A DNA stretch of 64,000 nt, from positions 190,547 through 254,546 of the forward strand of contig NZ_BBMB01000011.1 of the NCBI RefSeq assembly GCF_000971235.1. The letters are read 5' to 3'. The notes beneath the pieces were generated by a model. The model did no database searches. It had not been told where the DNA came from and saw nothing but the letters and a program-made list of their open reading frames with translations. Within the stretch, counting starts at the first letter, position 1. Every line of letters starts with the position of its first letter. Both the position numbers and the translations under genes were made by a program. This document shows positions 17,638 to 25,908 of the stretch, one piece after another. Origin of the DNA: Demequina subtropica (GTDB taxonomy: Bacteria; Actinomycetota; Actinomycetes; Actinomycetales; Demequinaceae).

Positions 17638-18848
17638 CCCCGCGCTCGCGGGGAGCCCTCGCGGCCGCGCTCGCGGTCTACCTGGTCGCGCTCGCGCTGC
17701 GCCCCGCGCAGACCGCGGTGGGCCCCGTGCTCGGCGACATCGGCGCCGATCTCGGCCTGGGCGAGGGTGCGCTCGGGCTGCTCGGCGCGCTGCCGCTGCT
17801 GGGCTTCGCTGCCGTGTCGCCTCTGGTCCACCGCCTGTCGCGACGGTGGGGGGCCGAAGGGACGCTCCTTGCGGCGCTCGTGGGCCTCGTCATCGGCGTC
17901 GTGGTGAGGTCGTGGACCGGCGTGCCCGGCCTGTGGCTCGGCACCGCGGCGATCGGTGCGACCGTCGCGGTCGGCAATGTGCTCGTGCCCGTCATCGTGA
18001 AGCGCGACCTCCCCGACCGGATCGCCGTCGCGACGGGCGCCTACTCGGCGGTGATCGCGGGCGCGGCGGCCGTCGGCGCGGCGGTCGCGGTGCCGCTCGC
18101 GGAGATCGGCACCTGGAGGCTCTCGCTCGGGGTGTGGGCCGCGCCCTTCGCCGTCATCGCCGTCGCGTGGTGGCTCCGCACGCGGGTCGCCCATGATCCC
18201 GCCGCGACCGTGGCCGAGGCGCACCTCGCCCATGCGAGCACGTGGCGGTCGGGAACGGCCTGGCTGGTCACCGCCTTCATGGGGCTGCAGGCGACCAGCT
18301 TCTACGTCATGGTGACCTGGCTCCCGACCATCGAGGCCTCCCTCGGCGTCTCGGCGCACACCGCAGGCATCCACCTGTTCGTCTACCAGATCGTCGGGAT
18401 CGGAGGCGGGTTGCTGATCCCCTTCGCCATGCGCCCGAGCAGCCAGGCCGGCGCGGCGGTGACCGCCACCGTGCCGCTCGCCATCGGCATGGCGGGCCTG
18501 CTGGTCGCGCCCGGCGTCCCTCTGCTCTGGATCACGATCGCGGGTGTCGGGTCCGGCGCCTCGCTCGTGATGGCGCTGTCGCTCATGAGCCTGCGGGGGC
18601 GGACGTCCGCCGAGACCACGCAGCTGTCCGGCATGGCGCAGTCGATCGGCTACCTGCTCGCGGCGGCCGGGCCCGTGGCCGCTGGCGTGCTCGCGCAGGC
18701 GACCGGGTCCTGGACGCCCACCTTGGTGCTCCTGCTCGTGTTCGCCGCGGGGCAGCTGGCGGTGGGGGTCGCGGTCGGCGTCGATCGCCGGCCCGGTGCG
18801 GGCACATCCGCCGCGACTGCCTCCGAGAACGCGGAAGGCCCCTCGTAG
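17634..18848 (+). CDS. MFS transporter, CynX/NimT family
   Basis: A 404-residue, twelve-helix transporter whose ATG overlaps the DUF5317 stop codon (ATGA). The opening ALALRPAQTAVGPVLGDIGADLGL and the LPLLGFAAVSPLVHRLSRRWG loop match the CynX (cyanate) / NimT (2-nitroimidazole) branch of the major facilitator superfamily. The substrate cannot be inferred. Its overlap with the c-di-GMP unit suggests cotranscription, though a functional link is not obvious. Confidence 0.85.
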   Translation: MTPRSRGALAAALAVYLVALALRPAQTAVGPVLGDIGADLGLGEGALGLLGALPLLGFAAVSPLVHRLSRRWGAEGTLLAALVGLVIGVVVRSWTGVPGLWLGTAAIGATVAVGNVLVPVIVKRDLPDRIAVATGAYSAVIAGAAAVGAAVAVPLAEIGTWRLSLGVWAAPFAVIAVAWWLRTRVAHDPAATVAEAHLAHASTWRSGTAWLVTAFMGLQATSFYVMVTWLPTIEASLGVSAHTAGIHLFVYQIVGIGGGLLIPFAMRPSSQAGAAVTATVPLAIGMAGLLVAPGVPLLWITIAGVGSGASLVMALSLMSLRGRTSAETTQLSGMAQSIGYLLAAAGPVAAGVLAQATGSWTPTLVLLLVFAAGQLAVGVAVGVDRRPGAGTSAATASENAEGPS

Positions 18849-18858
18849 GAGGGGCCTT
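18835..18858. terminator. Bidirectional terminator
   Basis: AAGGCCCCT and AGGGGCCTT form a perfect 9-bp stem with a 6-nt loop. The transporter's TAG lies across the loop and stem. It would end both that transcript and the oppositely directed tRNA transcript. Confidence 0.7.
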
Positions 18859-18866
18859 CACCAGCG

Positions 18867-18937
18867 AGCGGGTGACGGGAATCGAACCCGCGCTATCAGC
18901 TTGGGAAGCTGAAGTTCTACCATTGAACTACACCCGC
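18867..18937 (-). tRNA. tRNA-Gly (anticodon CCC)
   Basis: The cloverleaf is complete on the minus strand: acceptor GCGGGTG/CACCCGC, D arm GTTCAATGGTAGAAC, anticodon stem TCAGC/GCTGA around TTCCCAA, and T arm GCGGG-TTCGATT-CCCGT, with U73. The anticodon is CCC, reading GGG. CCA is not encoded. A TACAAT -10 element lies upstream on the minus strand at 18967-18972. Confidence 0.95.
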
Positions 18938-19046
18938 GTGCGCGGCCCGGAGGCCGTGCGTCACCCATTGTAGGGGGTCCCACGAGCGCCCAGCACGACG
19001 CCACGGCGGCTCCTCCGGGTATCGAGCCCCGGCTCGACGCGCCAGA

Positions 19047-19508
19047 ATGGCTCCCATGCCGCCTCGTCCCACGCGCCGTGCCGCCCTGATCGTCGCGGCG
19101 GCCCTGCCGGTCCTCGCGGGCTGCTCCGGAGCGCCGGCCTACCCGATCCTCGCGACCACCGCGCCCGCCCAGGTGCCCGAGCACATCTACGCGACGCGCG
19201 CGCTCGAGGTCACGCTGAGCAACCCGTCGAGCGAGCCGGTCCTGGTCGAGGGAGGCACGATCTTCTCGCCGTACTTCGAGCGCGTCGACGCCGTCGGCAT
19301 CGACGTCACGCTCACGCCGGGCGACGAGGCGGTGGTGACGCTCCCGCTCGGGGTGGTGACCTGTCCGGCGGGGGGCGGCGAGACCACCGCGCAGGTGGTC
19401 CTCGAGGTGGGCGGCGAGGAGCTGCTCCAGAGCGTGACTCTCGAGGCGAAGGGGCTCAAGGCGCTCAACCGCGAGGCGTGCGCGGTCATCGCCGACGACG
19501 AGGCGTGA
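19047..19508 (+). CDS. Small lipoprotein
   Basis: A 153-residue protein with a basic N-terminus, a hydrophobic stretch and a lipobox LAGC, so it should be a diacylglyceryl-anchored lipoprotein. The ATG at 19056 would serve equally well as a start. The mature part of about 125 residues looks like an immunoglobulin-like beta-sandwich with hydrophobic strand repeats and two further cysteines (TCPAGG and EACAV). No family recognised. Confidence 0.7.
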   Translation: MAPMPPRPTRRAALIVAAALPVLAGCSGAPAYPILATTAPAQVPEHIYATRALEVTLSNPSSEPVLVEGGTIFSPYFERVDAVGIDVTLTPGDEAVVTLPLGVVTCPAGGGETTAQVVLEVGGEELLQSVTLEAKGLKALNREACAVIADDEA

Positions 19509-19542
19509 GCGCCGCCCCTATTCCCGGCCGCACGCGATTGCA

Positions 19543-19605
19543 TCCTCCCTGGTAGATCGGCCAGACAGACGGGGTGCCCCGACCTCCTCGAGGCTTCCTC
19601 CCTGG
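19543..19605. repeat. Gene-free stretch with a 10-bp direct repeat
   Basis: TCCTCCCTGG occurs at 19543-19552 and again at 19596-19605, 53 bp apart, in the 190-bp gap before the DUF6458 gene. I see no other structure except an imperfect GC-rich hairpin near 19648-19671. Confidence 0.35.
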
Positions 19606-19701
19606 CACATGCGCGTTGTCGATCGTGGCGGGTCCGCGCTGAGGCGCCCCGCCGTCGGACCGTCCGGCGGCGCGGAGAGGGCTCGCGGGAGGAACTGAAT
19701 C

Positions 19702-19926
19702 ATGGCTCTGGGTACCGGAATCTTCCTCATCGTGGTCGGCGCGATCGCGGCGTTCGCGATCAACGACTCCGTCGACGCCGTCGACCTGGTGATGATCGGC
19801 TGGATCTGCATGGGCGCGGGCGTGGTCGCGATCATCGTGTCGCTCATCGCGAACCAGCAGCGCAGCAACACCACCCACCGCGAGATCCGCGACGAGCACG
19901 TCGACGAGCACCGCGTCGAGGGCTGA
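19702..19926 (+). CDS. DUF6458 family small membrane protein
   Basis: A 74-residue protein with two helices (about 5-23 and 29-49) separated by DSVDAVDLVMIG, the pattern of DUF6458 in actinobacteria. A charged His- and Glu-rich cytoplasmic tail follows. GGGAGGAA precedes the ATG. The function is unknown; relatives are widespread single genes. Confidence 0.75.
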   Translation: MALGTGIFLIVVGAIAAFAINDSVDAVDLVMIGWICMGAGVVAIIVSLIANQQRSNTTHREIRDEHVDEHRVEG

Positions 19927-19939
19927 TCGCGCCGCGCCC

Positions 19940-19970
19940 TTGACCCTCCCATGGGGGGAGGGTCCAGGGT
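19940..19970 (+). promoter_or_regulatory. MerR-type promoter/operator
   Basis: TTGACC (-35, 19940-19945) and CAGGGT (-10, 19965-19970) are 19 bp apart, the overlong spacing of MerR-controlled promoters. Between them is a perfect 9-5-9 inverted repeat, GACCCTCCC at 19942-19950 and GGGAGGGTC at 19956-19964. The regulator gene starts 7 bp later, so it probably controls itself from a nearly leaderless transcript. Confidence 0.7.
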
Positions 19971-19976
19971 GAGGGC

Positions 19977-20825
19977 ATGCACTCGGATGAGCTCCTCAGC
20001 ATCGGCGAGTTCGCCGCGCTGAGCCGCCTGACCGTCAAGGCGCTCCGGCACTACGACGAGCAGGGCCTTCTCGCCCCCGTGCGGGTCGACCCCGTCACGT
20101 CGTACCGCTTCTACGCCCCTTCCCAGGTGCGTCGCGCGAGCCTCATCGGCACCATGCGCCGCATGGACGTGCCCCTCGCGATCATCCGCGAGGTGCTCGA
20201 CCACGCCGCCGGTCCCGAGGAGGCGACCGAGGCGTTCTCCGCCTGGTGGGCCGAGCAGGAGCGTCGCCATGGCGAGCGGCGGGCGATCGGCCGGTACCTC
20301 ACCCGACACCTGCGACACCAGGGAGCCCCGATGGACATCTCGACCCGCACCGTCCCCGAGCGCACGCTCGCCGTGATCGGTCGCGAGCTCTACCAGCCCG
20401 AGCTGGAGGCCTTCATCATGGAGGCCTTCTCCACGCTCTTCCAGCACGCCGAGGCCCATCCGGGCCTGCGCGCGCTCGACACCACCGTCGACGAGCCGAC
20501 CTACGTGCTCTACCACGGCAGCGTCACGCCCGACTCGAGCGCGCTCGTCGAGGCGTGCGTCGTCGTCTCGCCCGATGCGCGCCCCGCCCCGGGCATCCAG
20601 ATCCGCCTCGAGCCCGCGCACGAGGAGGCCTACACGACCCTGACCTCCGCGGAGGTGGAGTTCCCCGACATCCTCGACGCGTACGACGCCGTCGCGGAGC
20701 ACGTCCTCGCACACGGCTCGATGCGCGAGGACCTGCCGTCGAGGGAGGTCTACTTCGCCGACGTGATGGCGGCGGCGCCCACCGACCCGGTGTGCGACAT
20801 CGCCTTCCCGTTCACGGGGCGCTGA
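19977..20825 (+). CDS. MerR family regulator with GyrI-like effector domain
   Basis: A 282-residue protein. Residues 1-75 are a MerR winged helix (LLSIGEFAALSRLTVKALRHYDEQGLL) and about 75-115 a coiled-coil linker. From about 122 on is a GyrI/AraC_E_bind-like small-molecule domain, as in BmrR. Such proteins sense lipophilic drugs or dyes and activate efflux genes. The operator at its own promoter supports autoregulation. No efflux pump is directly downstream; the MFS gene at 21888-23228 is on the other strand. Confidence 0.88.
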   Translation: MHSDELLSIGEFAALSRLTVKALRHYDEQGLLAPVRVDPVTSYRFYAPSQVRRASLIGTMRRMDVPLAIIREVLDHAAGPEEATEAFSAWWAEQERRHGERRAIGRYLTRHLRHQGAPMDISTRTVPERTLAVIGRELYQPELEAFIMEAFSTLFQHAEAHPGLRALDTTVDEPTYVLYHGSVTPDSSALVEACVVVSPDARPAPGIQIRLEPAHEEAYTTLTSAEVEFPDILDAYDAVAEHVLAHGSMREDLPSREVYFADVMAAAPTDPVCDIAFPFTGR

Positions 20826-20845
20826 GGCCGATCAGGCACGATGCC

Positions 20846-20875
20846 GCGGCCGGGACGATGCACCGTCCCGGCCGC
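20846..20875 (+). terminator. Terminator carrying an inverted pair of the GGACGATGC motif
   Basis: GCGGCCGGGAC pairs with GTCCCGGCCGC around an 8-nt loop. The left arm and loop contain GGACGATGC (20853-20861), and the opposite copy, GCATCGTCC, follows at 20878-20886. It lies 20 bp after the MerR-type gene. Confidence 0.55.
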
Positions 20876-20941
20876 GCGCATCGTCCCCGGCGGACGTAGC
20901 CTGGCCGGTGGCATCGTCGCCGCACCCGCACGGGAGGAAAC

Positions 20942-21394
20942 ATGGCCAGCGTCTCGACGTATCTCAACTTCGACGGCACGTGCGAGGAGGCCTTCGCCTT
21001 CTATCGCGACGTCTTCGGCGGGGACTTCGTGGACCCGCCCATGCGCATGGGCGACGCTCCCGCGGACCCCGCCATGCCGGCCCTGAGCGAGGAGGAGAGG
21101 GCCCGCATCATGCACGTCGCGCTCGACATCGTCGGCGGGCATCGGCTCATGGGCTCCGACATCATGCTGTCGATGGGGCATGTGCTGACGCCGGGCAACG
21201 CGATGTACGTCGCGGTCTCGTTCGACGACGAGGACGAGGCGCGCGACGCCTTCGCCCAGCTCTCCGAGGGCGGCACCGTCTCGGTCGAGCCGACGCCGAT
21301 GTTCTGGGGGGACCTCTACTCGGACTTCGCGGACCGCTACGGCATCCAGTGGATGGTGATGGCCCCGCTCACCGAGGGCACCGGGCTGGCCTGA
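20942..21394 (+). CDS. VOC family protein (PhnB-like)
   Basis: A 150-residue glyoxalase-fold protein of the PhnB/3-demethylubiquinone-like group. The typical opening LNFDGTCEEAFAFYRDVFGG is present, as is the ending YGIQWMVM. Two beta-alpha-beta-beta-beta modules would form one metal site, but the substrates of this group are mostly unknown. GGGAGG precedes the ATG at 20942. Confidence 0.85.
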   Translation: MASVSTYLNFDGTCEEAFAFYRDVFGGDFVDPPMRMGDAPADPAMPALSEEERARIMHVALDIVGGHRLMGSDIMLSMGHVLTPGNAMYVAVSFDDEDEARDAFAQLSEGGTVSVEPTPMFWGDLYSDFADRYGIQWMVMAPLTEGTGLA

Positions 21395-21409
21395 GCCGAG
21401 CGCCCCGCG

Positions 21410-21844
21410 TCAGCCGCGCGAGCGGTCGCGGTAGGTCGACTCGATCGCGTTGAAGAACGCGTCCGCGAGATCCTGGAACGAGTCGCGGTCGAGCTCGATC
21501 GCGTCGCCCGCCTCGAGGCCCAGCACCGTGGCGGCCGGGTCGAGCGCGGAGCCCGCGGGAGGCTCGAAGCGCCCGCCGTTGCCGTGGATCGACTCGGCCA
21601 CGGCGCGGACCTCCTGGAGCGGCCCGCCGGGAGCCTCGAGGGCGCGGCGCCGGTACGCGAACATGCCCTCCATCTGGCCCACGAGCGCGACCAGGAGCTC
21701 CGCCTGGAACTCCTCGAGCTCCGCCTCGAACGCATCGTCCGACGGGGCCTGCGCCACCAGGCGGTCGAACGCCGCGAGCTCGACCTGGATGCGCCAGCTG
21801 CAGGAGTCGATGTAGGTGCCGCGGAACACGTCGATCTCTTCCAT
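21410..21844 (-). CDS. Hypothetical protein, 144 residues
   Basis: A soluble, acidic, largely helical protein. Residues 25-75 carry heptad-like hydrophobics (AFEAELEEFQAELLVALVGQM). No signal peptide, membrane helix or known motif is seen. It is convergent with the VOC gene (15-bp gap) and lies upstream of nothing on its own strand. I do not recognise a family; the codon use looks fully native. Confidence 0.6.
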   Translation of the reverse strand: MEEIDVFRGTYIDSCSWRIQVELAAFDRLVAQAPSDDAFEAELEEFQAELLVALVGQMEGMFAYRRRALEAPGGPLQEVRAVAESIHGNGGRFEPPAGSALDPAATVLGLEAGDAIELDRDSFQDLADAFFNAIESTYRDRSRG

Positions 21845-21887
21845 GGATGACCTCCTGGGGCCAGTATGGCCGCTGCGGCGGCCCCGG

Positions 21888-23228
21888 TCACGGTTGCGCG
21901 GAGCGGTCCTCGAGCTGCTGCGCGAGGATGTCCTCGGCGGCCCGGACGCGGGTCTCCTTCTCGAGCTCCTCCGGGGTGGGATAGCGCACGCGGACGAACG
22001 GGCGGCTCAGCTGGTAGCTCACGGTGAGCCGCGAGTCGCGGACCACCCAGGCGGCCGCCCCGAGCGAGACCGCGAGAGCGCCGACGGCGCCGACCCCGAT
22101 CGACCAGCGAGGGCCCGCGTGCTCGCCGATCCACCCGACCGCGGGAGAGCCGATGGGCGTGGCCCCCATGAGCACCATCATGTAGAGCGCCATGACGCGG
22201 CCGCGCATGCGTGGCGACGTGGTGGTCTGGACCGTCGCGTTCGCCGAGGTCAGCATGGTGAGCGCGGTGAAGCCCACCGGCACGCAGGTCACCAGGTAGA
22301 CCTCGTACGTGGGGGACAGCGCCATGAGCGTCGCGGAGACGCCGAAGGCGAAGGCCGCTCCCACGACGAGCCGGAGCCGCGGGCGCTTCCGGCGGGCCGC
22401 GAGCAGCGCTCCTCCGAGCGAGCCGATCGCGGTCACCGAGCCGACCAGGCCGTAGGCGCCGGCGCCCTTGTCGAACGCGTTGGCGGCCATGAGCGCGCTG
22501 GTCATCTGGAAGTTGAGGCCCACGGCGGACACCACGCCGACCACCACGAGGATCACGACGATGTCCGGCCGTCGCCTCACGTACCGCACGCCCTCGCGAA
22601 GCTGTCCGCGGCCGCGCCTCACCCGTTCCTGGTGCTGGAGCTCGCCGCCGCGCATGACGGCGAGCGCGATGATGGTCGCGGCGTAGGACACGGCGTTGAG
22701 CACGAAGACCCAGCCGCTCCCGATCACCGCGATGAGGAGCCCCGCGAGCCCCGGCCCGATGAGCCGCGCGGCGTTGAACGATGCGCTGTTGAGGCCCACC
22801 GCGTTGGGCAGGCTCGCCGGCGGCACCAGATCCGACACGAACGTCTGGCGTGCGGGGCCGTCGAAGGCGGACACGATGCCGAGCAGGAGAGCGAACACGT
22901 AGACGTGCCAGAGCTCGACGTGGCCGAGCAGGGTCATCGCGCCGAGCGCGAGGCTGAGCACTCCCTGCCCCAGCTGGGTGATGACGAGCAGCTTGCGGTG
23001 GTCCATCCTGTCCGCGACCACGCCGGCCCACGCGGACAGGAGCAGGAAGGGGAGGAACTGGAGCGCGGTGGTGATGCCGACGGCGAACCCCGAGTTGGCG
23101 CTCAGCACGGTGAGCACCAGCCAGTCCTGCGCGACCCGCTGCATCCACGTGCCGATGTTCGACACGAGCGCGCCCGCGAACCACAGGCGGTAGTTGAAGA
23201 AGCGCAGCGAGGCGAAGGTCTGTGACAT
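21888..23228 (-). CDS. MFS transporter (DHA3-like drug/siderophore exporter)
   Basis: A 446-residue, twelve-helix transporter. The N-terminal FRNYRLWF-type start (SLRFFNYRLWFAGALVSNIG) and WAGVVADRMDHRKLLVITQ loop 2-3 motif are those of the DHA3 / enterobactin-exporter EntS-like branch. The C-terminal tail is charged. It exports an unknown compound. The MerR/GyrI-type drug sensor 1 kb away is a possible regulator, but only by proximity. Confidence 0.88.
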   Translation of the reverse strand: MSQTFASLRFFNYRLWFAGALVSNIGTWMQRVAQDWLVLTVLSANSGFAVGITTALQFLPFLLLSAWAGVVADRMDHRKLLVITQLGQGVLSLALGAMTLLGHVELWHVYVFALLLGIVSAFDGPARQTFVSDLVPPASLPNAVGLNSASFNAARLIGPGLAGLLIAVIGSGWVFVLNAVSYAATIIALAVMRGGELQHQERVRRGRGQLREGVRYVRRRPDIVVILVVVGVVSAVGLNFQMTSALMAANAFDKGAGAYGLVGSVTAIGSLGGALLAARRKRPRLRLVVGAAFAFGVSATLMALSPTYEVYLVTCVPVGFTALTMLTSANATVQTTTSPRMRGRVMALYMMVLMGATPIGSPAVGWIGEHAGPRWSIGVGAVGALAVSLGAAAWVVRDSRLTVSYQLSRPFVRVRYPTPEELEKETRVRAAEDILAQQLEDRSAQP

Positions 23229-23363
23229 GCCACCTGTTCAACCGGCTGACGCGGGCGGTTCTTCCGCGGCGTCGCGTCGGCACGTGCGCCCTCCTCACCC
23301 TACGCCCGCGCATCGTCCGTCCCGCCCGCGGGGGGACGGTGCTCGACCGCGCGCTCGGATGAG

Positions 23364-24431
23364 TCAGGCGCCCGCTGCGTCGAGCTCCTCGAGCTGCTCG
23401 GGGGTGAGCGCGACGTCGATCGCCTCGGCGCACTCGAGGTACTGGTCGAAGGTGCGGGCGCCGATGAGCGGCAGCACCGTCGGCGACTCCTGCGCGAGCA
23501 GCCACGCGAGGACCACCTGGTTCCCGGTCGCGCCCGTCGCCGCGGCGACGCGGTCCACCGTGGCCAGCCGCGCCTCGGCGTCGGGGCCCGCGTACGCGCT
23601 CATCGCCCAGAAGGCGGGGTCACGCCGCTCGGGTGCGGAGAACAGGCCCTTGAGCACAGGCGAGTACGCGACCAGCTGGAGGTCGGGGTGCTCCGCGAGG
23701 TAGTCGCGCTGCTCGGCGCCCACGATGCTGCGGCTGTCGAGCCCCGCGCGCGGCCGCAGGTAGCTGTGCTGCTGCTGGACGGCGACCGGCTGCGGCCAGC
23801 CCTCGGCGTCGCACAGGGCGCGGATCTCCGCGAGGCGCCATGCCGGCACGTTGGACCAGCCGTACGAGCCCACCAGCCCCGCCTCGACGGCGCTCGCGAG
23901 GAACCCGAGCGTCTCCCGCAACGGCGTCCGGCGGTCGTCGACATGGACGTAGTACAGGTCCACCGAGTCGAGACCGAGGCGCCCCAGGGATCCCGCGAGG
24001 GCGTCGCGCAGGGTGCTCGCGCCGGCGCCGACGTAGCGGGTGCGGGCCACCTCCCAGTCGGCGGCGCCGTCGACGAAGACCCCGTCGACGCTCGTGAGCA
24101 TGGCGGAGCCCTTGGTAGCGAGGTGCACGCTCGGACGCGCCCCCGAGTCCGCGAGCCACTGGCCCAGGAGCCGCTCGGAGTGGCCGCCCGTCGAGCCCTC
24201 GTCCTCCCACCAGCAGTAGCAGTCGGCCGTGTCGATCATCCCGGGCACCGCGGCGCCGTCCGGTGCGGCGAAGCGCGGCACCACCTCGGTGACGAAGTGG
24301 TCGAGGATGCGCCGCGACTCGTCCTCGGGGGTCCGGGTGCCCATGAGCATCGCCCCCACGCCCAACGGCGCGACGTGAAGGCCCGAGCCGCCCAGGCGTC
24401 GCGACGTGCGGATCTCATCGGTCGAGGTCAT
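23364..24431 (-). CDS. Aldo/keto reductase
   Basis: A 355-residue NADPH-dependent oxidoreductase of the TIM-barrel AKR family. Catalytic residues are visible in DTADCY (Asp, Tyr), LATKGS (Lys) and YYVHVDD (His). The C-terminal cofactor segment PLIGARTFDQ is present. The start is the ATG at 24429-24431; the reading frame extends upstream but into non-homologous sequence. The natural substrate is unknown. It diverges from the YCII-domain gene. Confidence 0.87.
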   Translation of the reverse strand: MTSTDEIRTSRRLGGSGLHVAPLGVGAMLMGTRTPEDESRRILDHFVTEVVPRFAAPDGAAVPGMIDTADCYCWWEDEGSTGGHSERLLGQWLADSGARPSVHLATKGSAMLTSVDGVFVDGAADWEVARTRYVGAGASTLRDALAGSLGRLGLDSVDLYYVHVDDRRTPLRETLGFLASAVEAGLVGSYGWSNVPAWRLAEIRALCDAEGWPQPVAVQQQHSYLRPRAGLDSRSIVGAEQRDYLAEHPDLQLVAYSPVLKGLFSAPERRDPAFWAMSAYAGPDAEARLATVDRVAAATGATGNQVVLAWLLAQESPTVLPLIGARTFDQYLECAEAIDVALTPEQLEELDAAGA

Positions 24432-24524
24432 GATCTCGACGCTACGTCGGTGCGCGCGCGGGCGCGCGGTGGGACGATGCGGGGGAGGGGCCCGCGCGCG
24501 GCGGGCGCCCGGGGGAGGTCGGCC

Positions 24525-24863
24525 ATGAGGTACCTGCTGCTCGTCTGCACCGAGGAGATCGATGATCCCGCGGGCGGCCCCGACGACATCGAGCGGTGGG
24601 TGTCGACCCATGACGCGAGCGGCGCGCGCGTGTGGGGCGACCGCCTCGCCGACGTATCCGAGTCGCGTGTGGTCCGCGTCCGCCACGGCGGCACCACCGT
24701 GGTCCCCGGCGCGCTGCATCGCGACTTCGCGGCGATCGCGGGGATCGACATCCTCGAGTGCGCGTCGCTGGACGAGGCGATCGCGGTCGCGATCGACCAC
24801 CCGATGGCGCGTCACGGGGTGCTCGAGGTGCGCCCGTTCTACGACTGGGACGGCGACGCCTGA
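24525..24863 (+). CDS. YCII-related domain protein
   Basis: A 112-residue protein resembling the DGPF/YCII family (MRYLLLVCTEE start; LDEAIAVAIDHPMARHGVLEVRPF end). These ferredoxin-like dimers often sit beside ECF sigma-factor genes, but none is here. GGGGGAGG precedes the ATG at 24525. The function is unknown, with a possible metal- or peroxide-related activity in the wider family. Confidence 0.78.
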   Translation: MRYLLLVCTEEIDDPAGGPDDIERWVSTHDASGARVWGDRLADVSESRVVRVRHGGTTVVPGALHRDFAAIAGIDILECASLDEAIAVAIDHPMARHGVLEVRPFYDWDGDA

Positions 24864-24906
24864 TCCCGCCGCTCACGCGGCGCGAGCCGCCCGATAGCCT
24901 GGCGGC

Positions 24907-25908
24907 ATGACGGATCTCCTGGTGCTCGGCGGCACCGCCTGGCTGGGCCGCGAGATCGCCGCGCAGGCGGTCGCACGCGGCTGGGACGTTACGTGCCTCG
25001 CGCGTGGCGAGTCCGGCATCGTCGCCCCCGGCGCGACGCTCGTGACCGCGGACCGGGACCGGCCCGGCGCGTACCGGGAGGTCGCGGGCCGCGACTGGGA
25101 CGCGGTCGTCGAGGTGAGCTGGCAGCCCCGGCAGGTGCGCGAGGCCGCCCAGGCGCTCGCCGCACGCGCGCTGCACTGGACCTACGTCTCCTCGGTCGCG
25201 GCGTACGCCCCGAGCCGGGAGGTGGTTGCGGAGGACGCGCCTCTGCGCGCGCCGGCGGGTCCCGACGAGCGCGTCGACGGCTCGCGCTACGACGCCGCGA
25301 AGGTCCGATGCGAGCTGGACACCCTCGTGGAGGCGCCCGAGGCGCTGCTGGTGCGCGCGGGCGTGATCATCGGACCGGGCGACCCGACCGAGCGCTTCGC
25401 GTACTGGCCGCGTCGGGCCGCGCAGGCGGGAGCGGAACCGATGCTCGTGCCCGCCGCGCCCGCCCATCCGTGGCAGCTCATCGACGTGCGCGACCTCGCG
25501 GCATGGAACCTCGACGCGATCGAGGCCGGCGTCGGTGGTCCTGTGAACGCGGTGGGCGAGCAGCGCGAGCTCTCCTACGTGGTCGAGCTCGCGCGCGAGG
25601 TCGCCGCGGCCGTGGGCCCGCAGGTCGACGTCGACGGCTCCTGGCTGGTCGAGCACGGCGTCGCACCGTGGAAGGGCCCCGGCTCGCTGCCCCTGTGGGT
25701 GCCCGACGATGGCGGCGCCGCGCGCACGGGCTACCACTCGGGCGCGCGGTTCGTCGCGACGGGAGGCCACCGGCGCTCGCTCATGGAGTCCATCCGCGAC
25801 GTCCTCGCCGAGGAGCGTGCGCTGGGACTCGACCGCCACGTGGACGGCGGTCTCACGCGCGAGCGCGAGCTCGCGCTGCTCGAGGCGTGGGCGCGACAGG
25901 CGGTCTAG
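24907..25908 (+). CDS. NAD(P)-dependent epimerase/dehydratase-like reductase
   Basis: A 333-residue extended-SDR protein. The dinucleotide loop is GGTAWLGREIA (residues about 8-18), a variant of GxxGxxG. WTYVSSVAAYAP holds the catalytic Ser, and RYDAAKVRCE provides Tyr-x3-Lys. It may act on a nucleotide sugar or flavonoid-like substrate. Its stop codon shares CTAG with the convergent antiporter gene. Confidence 0.82.
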   Translation: MTDLLVLGGTAWLGREIAAQAVARGWDVTCLARGESGIVAPGATLVTADRDRPGAYREVAGRDWDAVVEVSWQPRQVREAAQALAARALHWTYVSSVAAYAPSREVVAEDAPLRAPAGPDERVDGSRYDAAKVRCELDTLVEAPEALLVRAGVIIGPGDPTERFAYWPRRAAQAGAEPMLVPAAPAHPWQLIDVRDLAAWNLDAIEAGVGGPVNAVGEQRELSYVVELAREVAAAVGPQVDVDGSWLVEHGVAPWKGPGSLPLWVPDDGGAARTGYHSGARFVATGGHRRSLMESIRDVLAEERALGLDRHVDGGLTRERELALLEAWARQAV

